Below are positions 18,770 to 27,582 of a stretch of 64,000 bases of DNA, one piece after another; positions within the stretch are counted from its first letter, which is position 1; each line of letters opens with the position of its first letter. The notes under the pieces are model-generated. The model had not been told where the DNA came from and did not search any database. It worked only from the letters and a program-made list of their open reading frames with translations. This DNA is from Isoalcanivorax indicus (GTDB lineage Bacteria; Pseudomonadota; Gammaproteobacteria; Pseudomonadales; Alcanivoracaceae). The DNA lies in NCBI RefSeq assembly GCF_003259185.1, contig NZ_QGMP01000001.1:620001-684000 (forward strand). The letters run 5' to 3'. The translations under genes and the position numbers were made by a program.

Positions 18770-20128
18770 ATGCACATTCATATCCTGGGTATCTGCGGCA
18801 CCTTCATGGGCAGCCTGGCGCAACTGGCGCGGGCACTGGGCCATCAGGTGACCGGCTCTGATCAGCACGTCTATCCCCCCATGAGCGATCAGCTGGCGCA
18901 GGCCGGTATCGAGGTGCGAGAAGGCTATGATCCGGCGCACCTGGACCCGGCGCCGGACCTGGTGGTGATTGGCAACGCCATGAGGCGGGGCAATCCGGCG
19001 GTCGAGCAGGTGCTGGACAAGGGGTTGCCGTATACCTCTGGCCCGCAGTGGCTGGCCGAGCATGTGCTGCAGGGCCGCTGGGTGCTGGCGGTGTCCGGCA
19101 CCCACGGCAAGACCACCACCGCCAGTCTGCTCGCCTGGATTCTGGAGCATAACGGCCTGGCGCCGGGTTACCTGATTGGCGGCGTGCCGGGCAATTTCGG
19201 TGTCTCTGCCCGGCTCGGGGAGACGCCCTTCTTTGTTGTCGAGGCCGATGAGTACGACACCGCCTTTTTCGACAAGCGTTCCAAATTCGTGCATTACCGC
19301 CCGCGCACGCTGGTCATGAACAACCTGGAATTCGATCACGCGGATATCTTTGCCGACCTGGCCGCCATTGAAACCCAGTTCCACCATCTGGTGCGCACCG
19401 TGCCCGGGCAGGGGCGCATCATCCTGCCGACCGGTGAAGACGCCCTGGAGCGGGTGCTGGAGCGGGGTTGCTGGAGTGAGGTGGAGCGCTTTGGCGACGG
19501 CAGCGAGATCGAGGTGACACGTCACAGCGATGATGCCTCGTCCTTCTCCGTGGTCGAGACCGGACGAGAACCGGCGCGGGTGGACTGGGACATGACCGGC
19601 GAGCACAACCTGCGCAATGCGGTGGCCGCCATGCTGGCCGCGCGTCATGTCGGTGTGACCCTGGCCGATGGCGCCGCAGCCCTGAACGCCTTCAGCGGCG
19701 TCAAGCGACGGATGGAGCTGGTGGGCGAGGTCGGCGGGGTGCAGGTGTTCGATGATTTTGCCCACCATCCCACCGCCATCGCCCTGACGCTGGAAGGGCT
19801 GCGCAAACGGGTCGGCCCGCAGGGCCGGATCATCGCGGTGATCGAGCCGCGCTCCAATACCATGCGCATGGGCCGTCATCGGGAACAGCTGGCGGCCAGC
19901 ACGGCGGCGGCCAGCGAGGTGGTCTGGTATCAGCCGCCGGGCATGGACTGGTCGCTGGCGCCGGTGGCCGACGCTGGCCCCGTGCCCGCGCGCGTGGCTG
20001 GCGATCTGGAGGCCCTGATTGCCGAGCTGGCGGGGACGCGCGGGCCGGCGCATATCGTTATCATGAGCAATGGCGGCTTTGGGGGTATCCATCGCCGACT
20101 GGTCAACGCCCTACAACAGACAGGATAA
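18770..20128 (+). CDS. mpl: UDP-N-acetylmuramate:L-alanyl-gamma-D-glutamyl-meso-diaminopimelate ligase
   Basis: Mpl reattaches the murein tripeptide recovered from old peptidoglycan to UDP-MurNAc, a cell-wall recycling step in the cytoplasm. The 452-residue length is standard. It starts HIHILGICGTFMGSLA, carries the Mur-ligase P-loop SGTHGKTTTAS, the metal/carbamate region VVEADEYDTAFFDKRSKF and the C-terminal domain motif VFDDFAHHPTAI and EPRSNTMRMG. These distinguish Mpl from MurC. It is followed closely by DUF2214 and ubiX genes on the same strand. Confidence 0.97.
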   Translation: MHIHILGICGTFMGSLAQLARALGHQVTGSDQHVYPPMSDQLAQAGIEVREGYDPAHLDPAPDLVVIGNAMRRGNPAVEQVLDKGLPYTSGPQWLAEHVLQGRWVLAVSGTHGKTTTASLLAWILEHNGLAPGYLIGGVPGNFGVSARLGETPFFVVEADEYDTAFFDKRSKFVHYRPRTLVMNNLEFDHADIFADLAAIETQFHHLVRTVPGQGRIILPTGEDALERVLERGCWSEVERFGDGSEIEVTRHSDDASSFSVVETGREPARVDWDMTGEHNLRNAVAAMLAARHVGVTLADGAAALNAFSGVKRRMELVGEVGGVQVFDDFAHHPTAIALTLEGLRKRVGPQGRIIAVIEPRSNTMRMGRHREQLAASTAAASEVVWYQPPGMDWSLAPVADAGPVPARVAGDLEALIAELAGTRGPAHIVIMSNGGFGGIHRRLVNALQQTG

Positions 20129-20132
20129 AGCC

Positions 20133-20579
20133 ATGACCGCAGCACTGATTGCAGCCATTCACTATCTCGGCGTGATGTTGATCGCGGCCACCTTGCTGGT
20201 GGAGTTCCTGACCTTGAAGGGAGGTCTCAGTCGTCCGTTGCTGGATCGACTGGTGCGTGTGGATGTGCTGTATGGCCTGGCGGCGCTGGCGGTGCTGATT
20301 ACCGGCTTCCTGCGCATTACCGTGGCCTACGGCAAGGGCCCGGCCTTCTACATGCAGAGCATGGTGTTTCACACCAAGGTCGGTCTGTTTATTGTGATGG
20401 GGCTGATTTCCATTGTGCCGACGATCCGGTTTCTGCGCTGGCGCAAGGCGGCGGCCGCAGGCCAGCCGCTGCCCACCGCGCAGTCCATCGATGGCACCCG
20501 CAAGCTGGTGCTGGTGGAACTGCATATCCTGTTCGTATTGCCCTTCCTTGCCGCGATCATGGCGCGCGGGTTGATGTAA
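20133..20579 (+). CDS. DUF2214-family membrane protein
   Basis: A 148-residue protein with four predicted transmembrane helices. [20 protein letters not shown], a central [20 protein letters not shown] and the C-terminal [18 protein letters not shown] fit the DUF2214 family of unknown function; conserved His residues in two of the helices are a family trait and might bind a cofactor. ATG at 20133 is only four bases after the mpl stop, so the two are in one operon. Confidence 0.8.
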   Translation: MTAALIAAIHYLGVMLIAATLLVEFLTLKGGLSRPLLDRLVRVDVLYGLAALAVLITGFLRITVAYGKGPAFYMQSMVFHTKVGLFIVMGLISIVPTIRFLRWRKAAAAGQPLPTAQSIDGTRKLVLVELHILFVLPFLAAIMARGLM

Positions 20580-20601
20580 TAACGGTTTTACCGGAGGTTG
20601 C

Positions 20602-21234
20602 ATGAGCGACACATCATCACCCTGGTCCACCCGCGTCACGCTGGCGTTCACGGGCGCATCCGGTGCCCAGTATGGCTTGCGTCTGCTGCAATGCCTGCTG
20701 GCGGCCAACGCCGAAGTGTTCGTGATCCTGTCGAAAGCCGCGCGCGTGGTGATCGGCACGGAAACGGATCTGCGCCTGCCTGCGGGCACCGGCGCTGCGG
20801 AAACCGCATTGCGGGAATACGTGCAGGTCGATCAGGGCAGGCTGGTGGTGTGTGGTCTGGAACAATGGACCGCGCCGGTAGCGTCTGGCTCCGGTGCGCC
20901 AGCGGCAATGGTGGTGTGCCCGTGTTCCACCGGCACCCTGTCGGCGATCGCCACGGGCGCCAGCAACAACCTGATCGAGCGCGCCGCCGACGTCGCCATC
21001 AAGGAAGGCCGCAAGCTGATTCTGGTGCCGCGGGAATCGCCGTTTTCCGCCATCCATCTGGAAAACATGCTCAAGCTGGCGCGTCTGGGGGTGACCATCA
21101 TGCCTGCTGCGCCCGGCTTTTATCACCAGCCGCAAAGCGTGAATGATCTGGTCGATTTCATGGCCGCGCGCCTGCTCGACCATCTCGGTGTGGCGCAGAC
21201 GCTGGTACCGCGCTGGGGTGAGCACGGGGGCTGA
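20602..21234 (+). CDS. ubiX: Flavin prenyltransferase
   Basis: UbiX attaches a dimethylallyl group to FMN to make the prenylated flavin used by UbiD in ubiquinone synthesis. The 210-residue protein has the FMN-binding start [18 protein letters not shown], the [31 protein letters not shown] block (shown here only in part: [16 protein letters not shown]), and the conserved [16 protein letters not shown] with the catalytic Arg/Glu region. A ribosome-binding site CCGGAGG precedes the ATG. Probably in the mpl-DUF2214-ubiX transcription unit. Confidence 0.96.
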   Translation: MSDTSSPWSTRVTLAFTGASGAQYGLRLLQCLLAANAEVFVILSKAARVVIGTETDLRLPAGTGAAETALREYVQVDQGRLVVCGLEQWTAPVASGSGAPAAMVVCPCSTGTLSAIATGASNNLIERAADVAIKEGRKLILVPRESPFSAIHLENMLKLARLGVTIMPAAPGFYHQPQSVNDLVDFMAARLLDHLGVAQTLVPRWGEHGG

Positions 21235-21248
21235 CGCCCCCGTGTGAT

Positions 21249-22340
21249 TCAGAAGCGGTAACTGCCCCCCAGTGAAAGACCGGCGGGGCTGCCGCCCGGC
21301 ACGGTGGCCAGTTCACCGCCGCCGCCTGTGGTACGGCCCTGCACATAAGGCCGCAGGGTGGCCGCGTCTTCGTTATCGATCCACGCGTAGCTGAAGTAGA
21401 ACAGCATATTGCGGGCCAGCGTATAGTCCACGCCGACGGCATACAGATCCGCCCGCAGGTCATCGTCGTCAGCATCCAGCCGGTAGACCTGGGTTTTCAG
21501 GGCCCAGCGTTCGTCCAGGGTATATCGCGCGCCACCACCATAGGCCTTGTCATCCGGATTGTCGGCGTACTGGTACAGGGCGGCGAGCCGCAGCGGGCCG
21601 ATGTCTTGCCAACCGGCTACGCGGGTGGCCTTGCGGCGGTACTGATCGTCGGTCAACAGACCGGCGCCGGGGTCGCCTGCTGGTATTGCTGCAACGTACT
21701 GCTGTTGCTCATGCGCGACGGCGACATAGGTGCGGCTGCCCTGCCAACTGACCGAGGCGCTCCAGGCGTTGGTGTCGGAGGTCGAGGTGCCATTGCCGTC
21801 AAGGCGGGTCGCATAGTGAAGATCACCCGTGACGCCATGCCAGACGGGGGTGCGGTAGGCGATGCCGTTGCGAAAACGCTCATCCCAACCTATCGGCCCC
21901 TGGCCCTCGGGGCCTGCAATCCGGTTGCGCAACACGTTCCGTGCATCGCCGACCTGATCGGCGAAAAAGTCCACCTGGCCACGCAGGTTCTTCAGCGGGG
22001 TGTTGAACTTGCCGAAACGCACCAGTCCCCAGTCGCCGCGTGCCCCGACAAAGGTATCGCGATCAATCCACTCGCCCCCCTGGTTGTCGATGCGCAAGGT
22101 GGTTTCCGCCTGCCACAGCAAGGTCAGATCATGGGCCTCGAAATAATGATCGCCCCGGAAGCCGATCCGGCTGTTGTTGCTGGACAGGTTCAGGGCCTCA
22201 CCGTTGCCATCGGTATCCAGAAAATCCACAGAGGCATTCATGCGACCATAGATTTCCACGGGCTGGGCCGTGGCCAGCGGCGGGGCAGTCAGCAGCGGGG
22301 CGATCAGCAGGGGCAGGGCAAGCCGGGGGGCGTGGCGCAT
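21249..22340 (-). CDS. Outer-membrane porin (Gram-negative porin, Porin_4 type)
   Basis: A 363-residue trimeric-porin-like protein with a signal peptide (cleavage near ATAQ|PVE), the typical first strand VEIYGRMNASVDF, NNSRIGFRGDHYF, a constriction-loop region after RFGKFNTPLKN, and a C-terminal strand ending LGGSYRF. Consecutive tyrosine- and glycine-rich strands alternate throughout. AAGGAG is seven bases before the ATG. It is divergent from chrA; the shared upstream region is rich in repeats that may be operators. General diffusion of small solutes is the likely role. Confidence 0.92.
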   Translation of the reverse strand: MRHAPRLALPLLIAPLLTAPPLATAQPVEIYGRMNASVDFLDTDGNGEALNLSSNNSRIGFRGDHYFEAHDLTLLWQAETTLRIDNQGGEWIDRDTFVGARGDWGLVRFGKFNTPLKNLRGQVDFFADQVGDARNVLRNRIAGPEGQGPIGWDERFRNGIAYRTPVWHGVTGDLHYATRLDGNGTSTSDTNAWSASVSWQGSRTYVAVAHEQQQYVAAIPAGDPGAGLLTDDQYRRKATRVAGWQDIGPLRLAALYQYADNPDDKAYGGGARYTLDERWALKTQVYRLDADDDDLRADLYAVGVDYTLARNMLFYFSYAWIDNEDAATLRPYVQGRTTGGGGELATVPGGSPAGLSLGGSYRF

Positions 22341-22363
22341 GAAATTCTCCTTGCGATGTCATT

Positions 22364-22469
22364 CTTGTGGAGGCGGTAACCCTTGTTCAGGCGGTAACAA
22401 TAGTGTCATGTAACCGAAAAATGAAAGCATATAAAACTCTTTGAATATTGTTTTTTGTTATATGACACT
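22364..22469. promoter_or_regulatory. Porin/chrA divergent regulatory region with direct and inverted repeats
   Basis: Two direct repeats of a 17-base unit ending in GGCGGTAAC (22364-22380 and 22382-22398, two mismatches) lie in the porin leader. Next to them a 13-base inverted repeat (22402-22414, AGTGTCATGTAAC, with 22457-22469, one mismatch) frames a 42-base very AT-rich stretch that must hold the promoters of both genes. The arrangement suggests a protein binding site that controls both transcription units. Confidence 0.45.
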
Positions 22470-22482
22470 GTGAAGTCTCGAC

Positions 22483-23844
22483 ATGCCACCGGCCCCCGCC
22501 ATGACCCCGCACAGTGATGCCCCGGTACAAGAGATTCCGCTGCGTGAAGCTTTCCGTGTATGGCTGCGCATCGGCCTGCTCAGCTTTGGCGGGCCCGCCG
22601 GGCAGATCGCGCTGATGCAGCGCATCCTGATCGACGAGAAAGGCTGGATCAGTGAAAAGCGCTTCCTGCACGCGCTGAACTACTGCATGTTGCTGCCCGG
22701 ACCCGAGGCCATCCAGCTGGCGATCTATATAGGCTGGCTGCTGCACCGCACTCGCGGTGGTCTCATGGCCGGGCTGCTTTTCCTGCTGCCCGGCGTGATC
22801 GCATTGATGGCTCTGAGCCTGCTGTACGCGCTGGCGGGTAACCTGGACTGGGTCGAGGCCCTGTTCTTCGGGCTCAAGGCGGCGGTGCTGGCCATCGTGG
22901 TCAGTGCCGTGGTGCGTCTGGCCGGGCGTGCGCTGGGAACGCCAGTGCGCTACCTGATCGCGGCAGGCGCCTTCGTTGCCCTGTTCGCCCTGGGGGCGCC
23001 GTTCCCCCTGGTGGTGCTGGGCGCAGGGTTGCTCGGTCTGGTCGGTGGGCTACGTGGCTGGCAGAGTTTTCAGCCCCCCGCGCCTGCAGAAGGCGGCAGT
23101 GATGATCGCCATCTGCACAGCGCGCCGCCGTCGCGCTGGCATGTGCCGCGCACGCTCGCCATCTGGCTGCCCTTGTGGCTGTTGCCCGTGGCGTTGCTGG
23201 CGCTGACCCTGGGCGGTGACAACGTCTTTACCCGTATCGGGTTGTTCTTCAGCCAACTGGCGGTGGTGACGTTCGGTGGGGCCTACGCGGTACTCAGCTA
23301 CATGGCCCAGCAGGCGGTCGAGAATTACGGCTGGCTGTCCGCTGGCGAAATGCTCGACGGTCTCGGGCTGGCGGAAACCACCCCCGGGCCCCTGATTATG
23401 ATCGTGCAGTTTGTCGGTTTTCTCGGCGGCCTGCGTGACAGCGGGCTGGACCCGATTCTCGGCGGCATCCTGGGTGGTCTGCTGGCCACCTGGGTCACCT
23501 TTGTGCCGTGCTTTCTGTGGATATTCATGGGCGCGCCTTACGTGGAAGGGCTGCGCCAGCGTCCGGCCATCAGTGGCGCGCTGGCCGCCATCACCGCGGC
23601 CGTGGTCGGTGTCATTCTCAATCTGGCACTCTGGTTTGCCGTGCATGTGCTGTTTGCACAGGTGGGCGAGTGGCGCGCCGGACTTCTGGCGCTGCCCCGA
23701 CCGGAATGGGCAACGCTGGAGCCCTGGGCGCTGGTGCTGGTGCTGTTCGCACTGGCCTGCCAGTTCGTGTTCCGGCTGGGGCTGTTTTCGGTGCTGGGGC
23801 TGTGTGCCTCAGCAGGCCTGTTAATCGGCCTGCTATTCGCGTGA
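22483..23844 (+). CDS. chrA: Chromate transporter (long-chain CHR family)
   Basis: A 453-residue membrane protein with two homologous halves of about six helices each, the plan of long-chain ChrA proteins that export chromate. The first half has [19 protein letters not shown] and [20 protein letters not shown]; the second repeats the signature as [19 protein letters not shown] and [19 protein letters not shown]. These FGG and PGP motifs define the family. The start at 22483 has only a weak ribosome-binding site; ATG at 22501 is an alternative. Divergent from a porin, convergent with a serine hydrolase. Confidence 0.93.
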   Translation: MPPAPAMTPHSDAPVQEIPLREAFRVWLRIGLLSFGGPAGQIALMQRILIDEKGWISEKRFLHALNYCMLLPGPEAIQLAIYIGWLLHRTRGGLMAGLLFLLPGVIALMALSLLYALAGNLDWVEALFFGLKAAVLAIVVSAVVRLAGRALGTPVRYLIAAGAFVALFALGAPFPLVVLGAGLLGLVGGLRGWQSFQPPAPAEGGSDDRHLHSAPPSRWHVPRTLAIWLPLWLLPVALLALTLGGDNVFTRIGLFFSQLAVVTFGGAYAVLSYMAQQAVENYGWLSAGEMLDGLGLAETTPGPLIMIVQFVGFLGGLRDSGLDPILGGILGGLLATWVTFVPCFLWIFMGAPYVEGLRQRPAISGALAAITAAVVGVILNLALWFAVHVLFAQVGEWRAGLLALPRPEWATLEPWALVLVLFALACQFVFRLGLFSVLGLCASAGLLIGLLFA

Positions 23845-23846
23845 AT

Positions 23847-24009
23847 ATTAACCCGGCAAGGTTTTATTGCCGGGTTAATGCGGCACAGGGATGTGCCGCC
23901 GCTGAGCGGTAGCTCGGCGCGAGCCCATGAAATACAAGAAGATCCACGCATCTTCGCCAGTATTTCATGGGCGACAATCAAATGGTTCAGGACGAACTAT
24001 TTGATTGTC
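23847..24009. other. Array of six adjacent hairpins between convergent genes
   Basis: Nearly the whole gap between chrA and the serine hydrolase gene is self-complementary. Successive stems are 23847-23859/23867-23879 (13 bp), 23880-23886/23893-23899 (7 bp), 23899-23902/23906-23909 (4 bp), 23912-23916/23920-23924 (5 bp), 23923-23935/23960-23972 (13 bp, with an inner 6-bp stem), and 23973-23988/23994-24009 (16 bp with one G-T pair). All are perfect apart from that pair. No run of T follows any of them, so they are not standard intrinsic terminators. Confidence 0.75.
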
Positions 24010-24012
24010 AGG

Positions 24013-25200
24013 TTAATAGTGCGCGGTGACGCCGCGCATGAAGGCAATCATTTCGCCGGTATGTGCTCTGAACTCGGGGTCAACGCTGGTTTTTACGATC
24101 ACGACATCGGCGTTCTCGTCGATCCAGATGGTCTGCCCCCAGACGCCATTGAAAAAATATTCGCCGTCGGGATTTTCCGGTGTCCACAGGTGGTAGCCGT
24201 AACCGCGCTCGGCGTAGCCGTGCCCGGCGGCCAGCCAGGGTTCCGGGCGTCGGGTGGCGTCGAACACCCAGTTGTCGGGCAACAGCGCTTCCCCGTCCCA
24301 CACGCCCTGCTGCAGGTGCAGCTGGCCCAGTTTGGCGTAGTCGCGCAGCGTCGCATTCAGGCAACAGAACCCCAGCTCATCGCCGTGCTGATCCAGATTC
24401 CATAGCGCATCGTCCTCCATACCCAGCGGCTGCCACAGGCGTCGTGTGGCGTAATCACTCAAGCGTTCGCCGGTGGCGGCTTCCAGCACCCAGGCCAGCA
24501 CCTGCGTGTTCGGGCTGATGTAGTGGAAGCGCTCGCCGGGCGGCCCGGCGGCGGGGCGGTTGGCCACCACCTCGCGGGCGGAGTGGCCGAACAGGAAAAC
24601 ACGATAGAACAGCTGATTGATATCGGAGAAATGATCGTGATAGGTCTCGTCAAAATCGATACCGGTGGCCATGCGCAACAGATCGTGCACGGTCACATCA
24701 CCGTAGGCCTTGCCGTCGAGTTCGGGCACGTACTGACGCACCGGATCATCCAGTGAGTCGATCAGGCCATCCGCCCAGGCCATGGCGATCAGGGTGCTGA
24801 CCACGGTTTTCGCCATCGACCAGGAGGTCAGGCGCGATGTGGGGTCGGTGCCCTGAAAGTATTCCTCCATCTGGATTTCGCCCGCCCGCAGGATCATCAG
24901 GCCGGTGGTTTCGGTGCGTTCCAGAAATTCCTGCGTGTCGACGGTTTCGCCCTGGTAGGTAAAGGTCTCTGGCAGCGAGCCGGGCTGCGCTGCCCGGGGG
25001 AAGGGGCGTGGCGTATCGCTGGCTTTCAGCGTCGTATAGGGAAACACACGCTCCATGGCGCGGAAGTTATCCAGCCGGTATTCCGGATGAAACAGGCGCG
25101 TCATGGCACTGGGGGAATAGGGAGACCAGGGGCGGAACCACCAGAGGGTGGCGGCAACAAGCAATGCCAGCAACGCCAGCAGAACAATGCGGGTACGCAT
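24013..25200 (-). CDS. Beta-lactamase-fold serine hydrolase (class C/esterase group)
   Basis: A 395-residue protein with an N-terminal hydrophobic segment (residues 4-22) that is either a signal peptide or membrane anchor, followed by a penicillin-binding-protein-like catalytic domain. The active-site SMAK (Ser128, Lys131) is in RLTSWSMAKTVVSTL; the second motif is FHYISPN, where Tyr is kept but the usual YxN is altered as in esterases and 6-aminohexanoate-dimer hydrolases; a late HLWTPENPDG segment ends the fold. The frame also offers an ATG at 25224. Convergent with chrA. More likely an esterase/amidase than an antibiotic-resistance enzyme. Confidence 0.87.
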   Translation of the reverse strand: MRTRIVLLALLALLVAATLWWFRPWSPYSPSAMTRLFHPEYRLDNFRAMERVFPYTTLKASDTPRPFPRAAQPGSLPETFTYQGETVDTQEFLERTETTGLMILRAGEIQMEEYFQGTDPTSRLTSWSMAKTVVSTLIAMAWADGLIDSLDDPVRQYVPELDGKAYGDVTVHDLLRMATGIDFDETYHDHFSDINQLFYRVFLFGHSAREVVANRPAAGPPGERFHYISPNTQVLAWVLEAATGERLSDYATRRLWQPLGMEDDALWNLDQHGDELGFCCLNATLRDYAKLGQLHLQQGVWDGEALLPDNWVFDATRRPEPWLAAGHGYAERGYGYHLWTPENPDGEYFFNGVWGQTIWIDENADVVIVKTSVDPEFRAHTGEMIAFMRGVTAHY

Positions 25201-25273
25201 GGGTGAGGCCTTTATTGGAATCATGACCCCAGAGTCTGCCAGCGTGTGGCGCCCGGCGCCATGCCGATGCGGA

Positions 25274-26017
25274 TCAGTTCAGGGTATAGGCCACCGGCAC
25301 GGTGATGCCGCCGGCGATGCGATCGGCAATGCTGTCCGGCGGTTCCGGCAGACGCAGGCGGCGCAACATGCGTTCGGTGGACATATCCAGAATGCGGCTG
25401 CCGGAACTGTTGAGCACTTCGATATTGTCCACGCGGCCGTTGCCGTTGACCTCGAAGCGCACTTCGACCACGCCTTCCTGGCTGCGCAGCCGGGCCTGGG
25501 CCGGGTATTCCTTGTGGCGCTCGATGGCGTCGCGAATCTTGCCCAGGTACAGGTTGTAGTCGTTCTCCACCTGCCCGGCCATGTCCGCACCCTCACCGAT
25601 TTCACCGGCACGGGCGCGCTCGGCGGCATCCGCCTGTGCGCTGTCAGTGGTGGCCCGTTCCTGCGGTGTGTCGCGCGGGGTGTCCACAACCTGCGTGGGG
25701 GGCGTGGTGACCACGGGCTCCGGCTCAGGCTCTGGTTCGGGCTCAGGCTCAGGCTCAGGCTCGGGTTCCGGTTCCGGCTCAGGCTCCGGTTCGGGTTCTG
25801 GCTCCGGCTGCACCGGCGCTTCGGTGTCTTCAGCCTCCGGTGCGGGGGCTTCGCTGTATTCTGCCAGTGACAAGGTCATGGCCTGTTGCTGGCCGGGGCG
25901 TCCGCCGGCCAGCGTGTCCGGTTCGCGGCTCAGCAATACCACCGCGTGTACAGCCAGTGACACCAGCACCCACAGCCACAGGCGGCTACGCCGGGGTGTC
26001 AGATCGGTGGCTGTCAT
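25274..26017 (-). CDS. tonB: TonB energy-transducing protein
   Basis: TonB links the inner-membrane proton-driven ExbB-ExbD motor to outer-membrane receptors. This 247-residue protein has one N-terminal helix with a His (LWVLVSLAVHAVVLL), a long periplasmic (Pro-Glu)n rod, about 17 PE units coded by hexameric DNA repeats at 25720-25810, and a C-terminal domain (QEGVVEVRFEVNGNGRVDNI ... PVAYTLN). It overlaps the preceding exbD gene by four bases (ATGA). The hexamer tract is prone to slippage and may vary in length between strains. Confidence 0.93.
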   Translation of the reverse strand: MTATDLTPRRSRLWLWVLVSLAVHAVVLLSREPDTLAGGRPGQQQAMTLSLAEYSEAPAPEAEDTEAPVQPEPEPEPEPEPEPEPEPEPEPEPEPEPEPEPVVTTPPTQVVDTPRDTPQERATTDSAQADAAERARAGEIGEGADMAGQVENDYNLYLGKIRDAIERHKEYPAQARLRSQEGVVEVRFEVNGNGRVDNIEVLNSSGSRILDMSTERMLRRLRLPEPPDSIADRIAGGITVPVAYTLN

Positions 26018-26427
26018 GGTGCGCTCCGCGACACCAGCCGTACCTCGCGTACCCCGGCCTGTTGCAAGGCGGTCAGTACCGGGCGCATGGCGTCCAGTCG
26101 GGTGTCGGCATCGGTGAGCAGCCGCACTGGCGGCATCTTGTCTGTGCCTTCTTCAGGCTGCGGCAGCAAGGCGGGCAGGTCTGCCAGCGTCAGCGCTTCG
26201 CCCTGTTGCGACAGGTTGCCGTCGCGGTCCAGAGTCAGCAGCAGCGAATCGGCTTCTTCGGCCAGTGGCATGCGTGTTTCCGGCGGCTGCACGTCGATGC
26301 GGTTGGGCGCGACCTGGCCGGCCACCATGAAAAACACCAGCAGCAGGAAGACCACATTGATCAGCGGCAGGGCCGGTTCCAGTGCCGGGCGGCGTGGCGG
26401 TTGTTCGGTCAGCAGGCCGCGTCTCAT
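26014..26427 (-). CDS. exbD: ExbD-like biopolymer transport protein, second copy (Asp replaced by Asn)
   Basis: A 137-residue single-helix protein of the ExbD/TolR family with a periplasmic domain. The transmembrane helix reads LPLINVVFLLLVFFMVAGQ: the position of the essential proton-carrying Asp is Asn24. The neighbouring ExbD copy keeps the Asp. The rest of the protein, including the C-terminal ALQQAGVREVRLVS segment, is normal. It overlaps the upstream exbD and downstream tonB genes by four bases each. It may form mixed dimers with the other ExbD, or act as a structural partner. Confidence 0.88.
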   Translation of the reverse strand: MRRGLLTEQPPRRPALEPALPLINVVFLLLVFFMVAGQVAPNRIDVQPPETRMPLAEEADSLLLTLDRDGNLSQQGEALTLADLPALLPQPEEGTDKMPPVRLLTDADTRLDAMRPVLTALQQAGVREVRLVSRSAP

Positions 26428-26810
26428 CGCATCAGCTCCAGCCGGGCTTCGGTCAGCCCGGCGTCCTGAAGGATGTCCACCACGCGCATGATGCTCTGCA
26501 CCGAGGCGCCGTCGGCGCCGGTAACGCGGGTCGCGCGTTGCGGGTCACGGCGCAGGGCCTGTTCCAGCGCCTCCAGAGAAACGGTGTCACCATCCAGATC
26601 CACCTGGCCATCCTCGCGCACCTGCACCTGACGGACCGTGTCGTCGGCAACCACGGGGGTGGTGGAAGGGCTGCTGACGCGCACCGGCAAGTCCTGCCAG
26701 GCGCCAAAGCGGGTGGCGAGCATGAAGAACACCAGCAGGATGAACACCACGTCGATCAGGGGTGTCAGGCCGATGGTCGGCGTGCGGTGACTGTGCTCAT
26801 TGATATGCAT
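26424..26810 (-). CDS. exbD: ExbD biopolymer transport protein, first copy
   Basis: A 128-residue ExbD-family protein: short cytosolic N-terminus, a transmembrane helix LTPLIDVVFILLVFFMLATRF with the catalytic Asp20, and a periplasmic domain ending LQDAGLTEARLELM. ExbD uses proton flow through its Asp to energise TonB. It lies between exbB, 11 bases upstream, and a second exbD that overlaps its end, in an exbB-exbD-exbD-tonB operon. Confidence 0.93.
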   Translation of the reverse strand: MHINEHSHRTPTIGLTPLIDVVFILLVFFMLATRFGAWQDLPVRVSSPSTTPVVADDTVRQVQVREDGQVDLDGDTVSLEALEQALRRDPQRATRVTGADGASVQSIMRVVDILQDAGLTEARLELMR

Positions 26811-26821
26811 GGATCAACCGA

Positions 26822-27520
26822 TCAGTAGGCGTGGGCCGGGTCGGCTTCGGTTTCCTGATGCCCTTCTTCAGCGCTGCTCAGGCGACCGTTGAGTTGCACC
26901 CGCAGGCGCGCCAGACGGTCTTCCATGGTGTGGCGGCATTGTTCGATGGTGCGGTCGCACCAGTGAAAGGCCGCCAGAGCAGGAATCGCCACGACCAGGC
27001 CGGCCGCAGTGGTCAGCAGGGCTTCCCAGATGCCGCCGGAAAGCAGGGCAGGGTCCACCTGGGAGCCGGCCATCTCCAGCTGCTGGAAGGCGCTGATCAT
27101 GCCGAATACGGTGCCGAGCAGACCGATCAGGGGCGCCAGGGTGCCGACCACTTCCAGCAGTCGCAGGCCGCCGCGCAGGGCTTCCAGCTCGGCGCGCGCC
27201 TGGCGCAGGACTTCCTCCTGCCATTGCACGGCGGTGACGCCGGGGCGGGCCAAAGACAGGGCGCTGGCGATCACGCGGTCTGCCGGGGTGGCCGGGCTCG
27301 TGAGGGCTGCTTTGGCAGCGCCGCGATCGCCACGGGCCAGTGCGCCCAGGGCATCATCGGCGGCGGGTGTGGCCAGCGGTTTGACGCGCAGGAACTGCAC
27401 CACCTTGCTCAGCAGTACGGCGAGGGAGATCACCGACAGCACCGCCAGCAGCCACATGGCAGGGCCACCGGCCAGGAACCAGGCGGGCAAGGCAGAGGAT
27501 TCGACGGCGGAAACGGGCAT
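26822..27520 (-). CDS. exbB: ExbB/TolQ/MotA-family proton channel protein
   Basis: A 232-residue inner-membrane protein with three transmembrane helices: near residues 15-37, 118-140 and 150-175. LLEVVGTLAPLIGLLGTVFGMI followed by SGGIWEALLTTAAGLVVAIPAL is the hallmark of the ExbB/TolQ family. With ExbD it forms the proton-driven motor for TonB. First gene of the operon, 80 bases downstream of a Fur-box-like sequence, hence probably induced by iron limitation. The order and the tonB gene at the end make ExbB more likely than TolQ. Confidence 0.93.
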   Translation of the reverse strand: MPVSAVESSALPAWFLAGGPAMWLLAVLSVISLAVLLSKVVQFLRVKPLATPAADDALGALARGDRGAAKAALTSPATPADRVIASALSLARPGVTAVQWQEEVLRQARAELEALRGGLRLLEVVGTLAPLIGLLGTVFGMISAFQQLEMAGSQVDPALLSGGIWEALLTTAAGLVVAIPALAAFHWCDRTIEQCRHTMEDRLARLRVQLNGRLSSAEEGHQETEADPAHAY

Positions 27521-27582
27521 GAGGCACTCCGTGTGAGGTCGGGGCCGGGGGCAAGAATGGATTCAGGTCTGAAAGCGCGCAA

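Noticed and set aside
24013-25200. Serine hydrolase as a true beta-lactamase resistance gene
   Set aside because: SxxK is present but the YxN motif is altered and no clear KTG was found; an esterase or amidase role is more likely.
25720-25810. Short regular repeats that could suggest a CRISPR or satellite
   Set aside because: They are hexamers coding for the Pro-Glu rod of TonB; there are no spacers and the reading frame is continuous.
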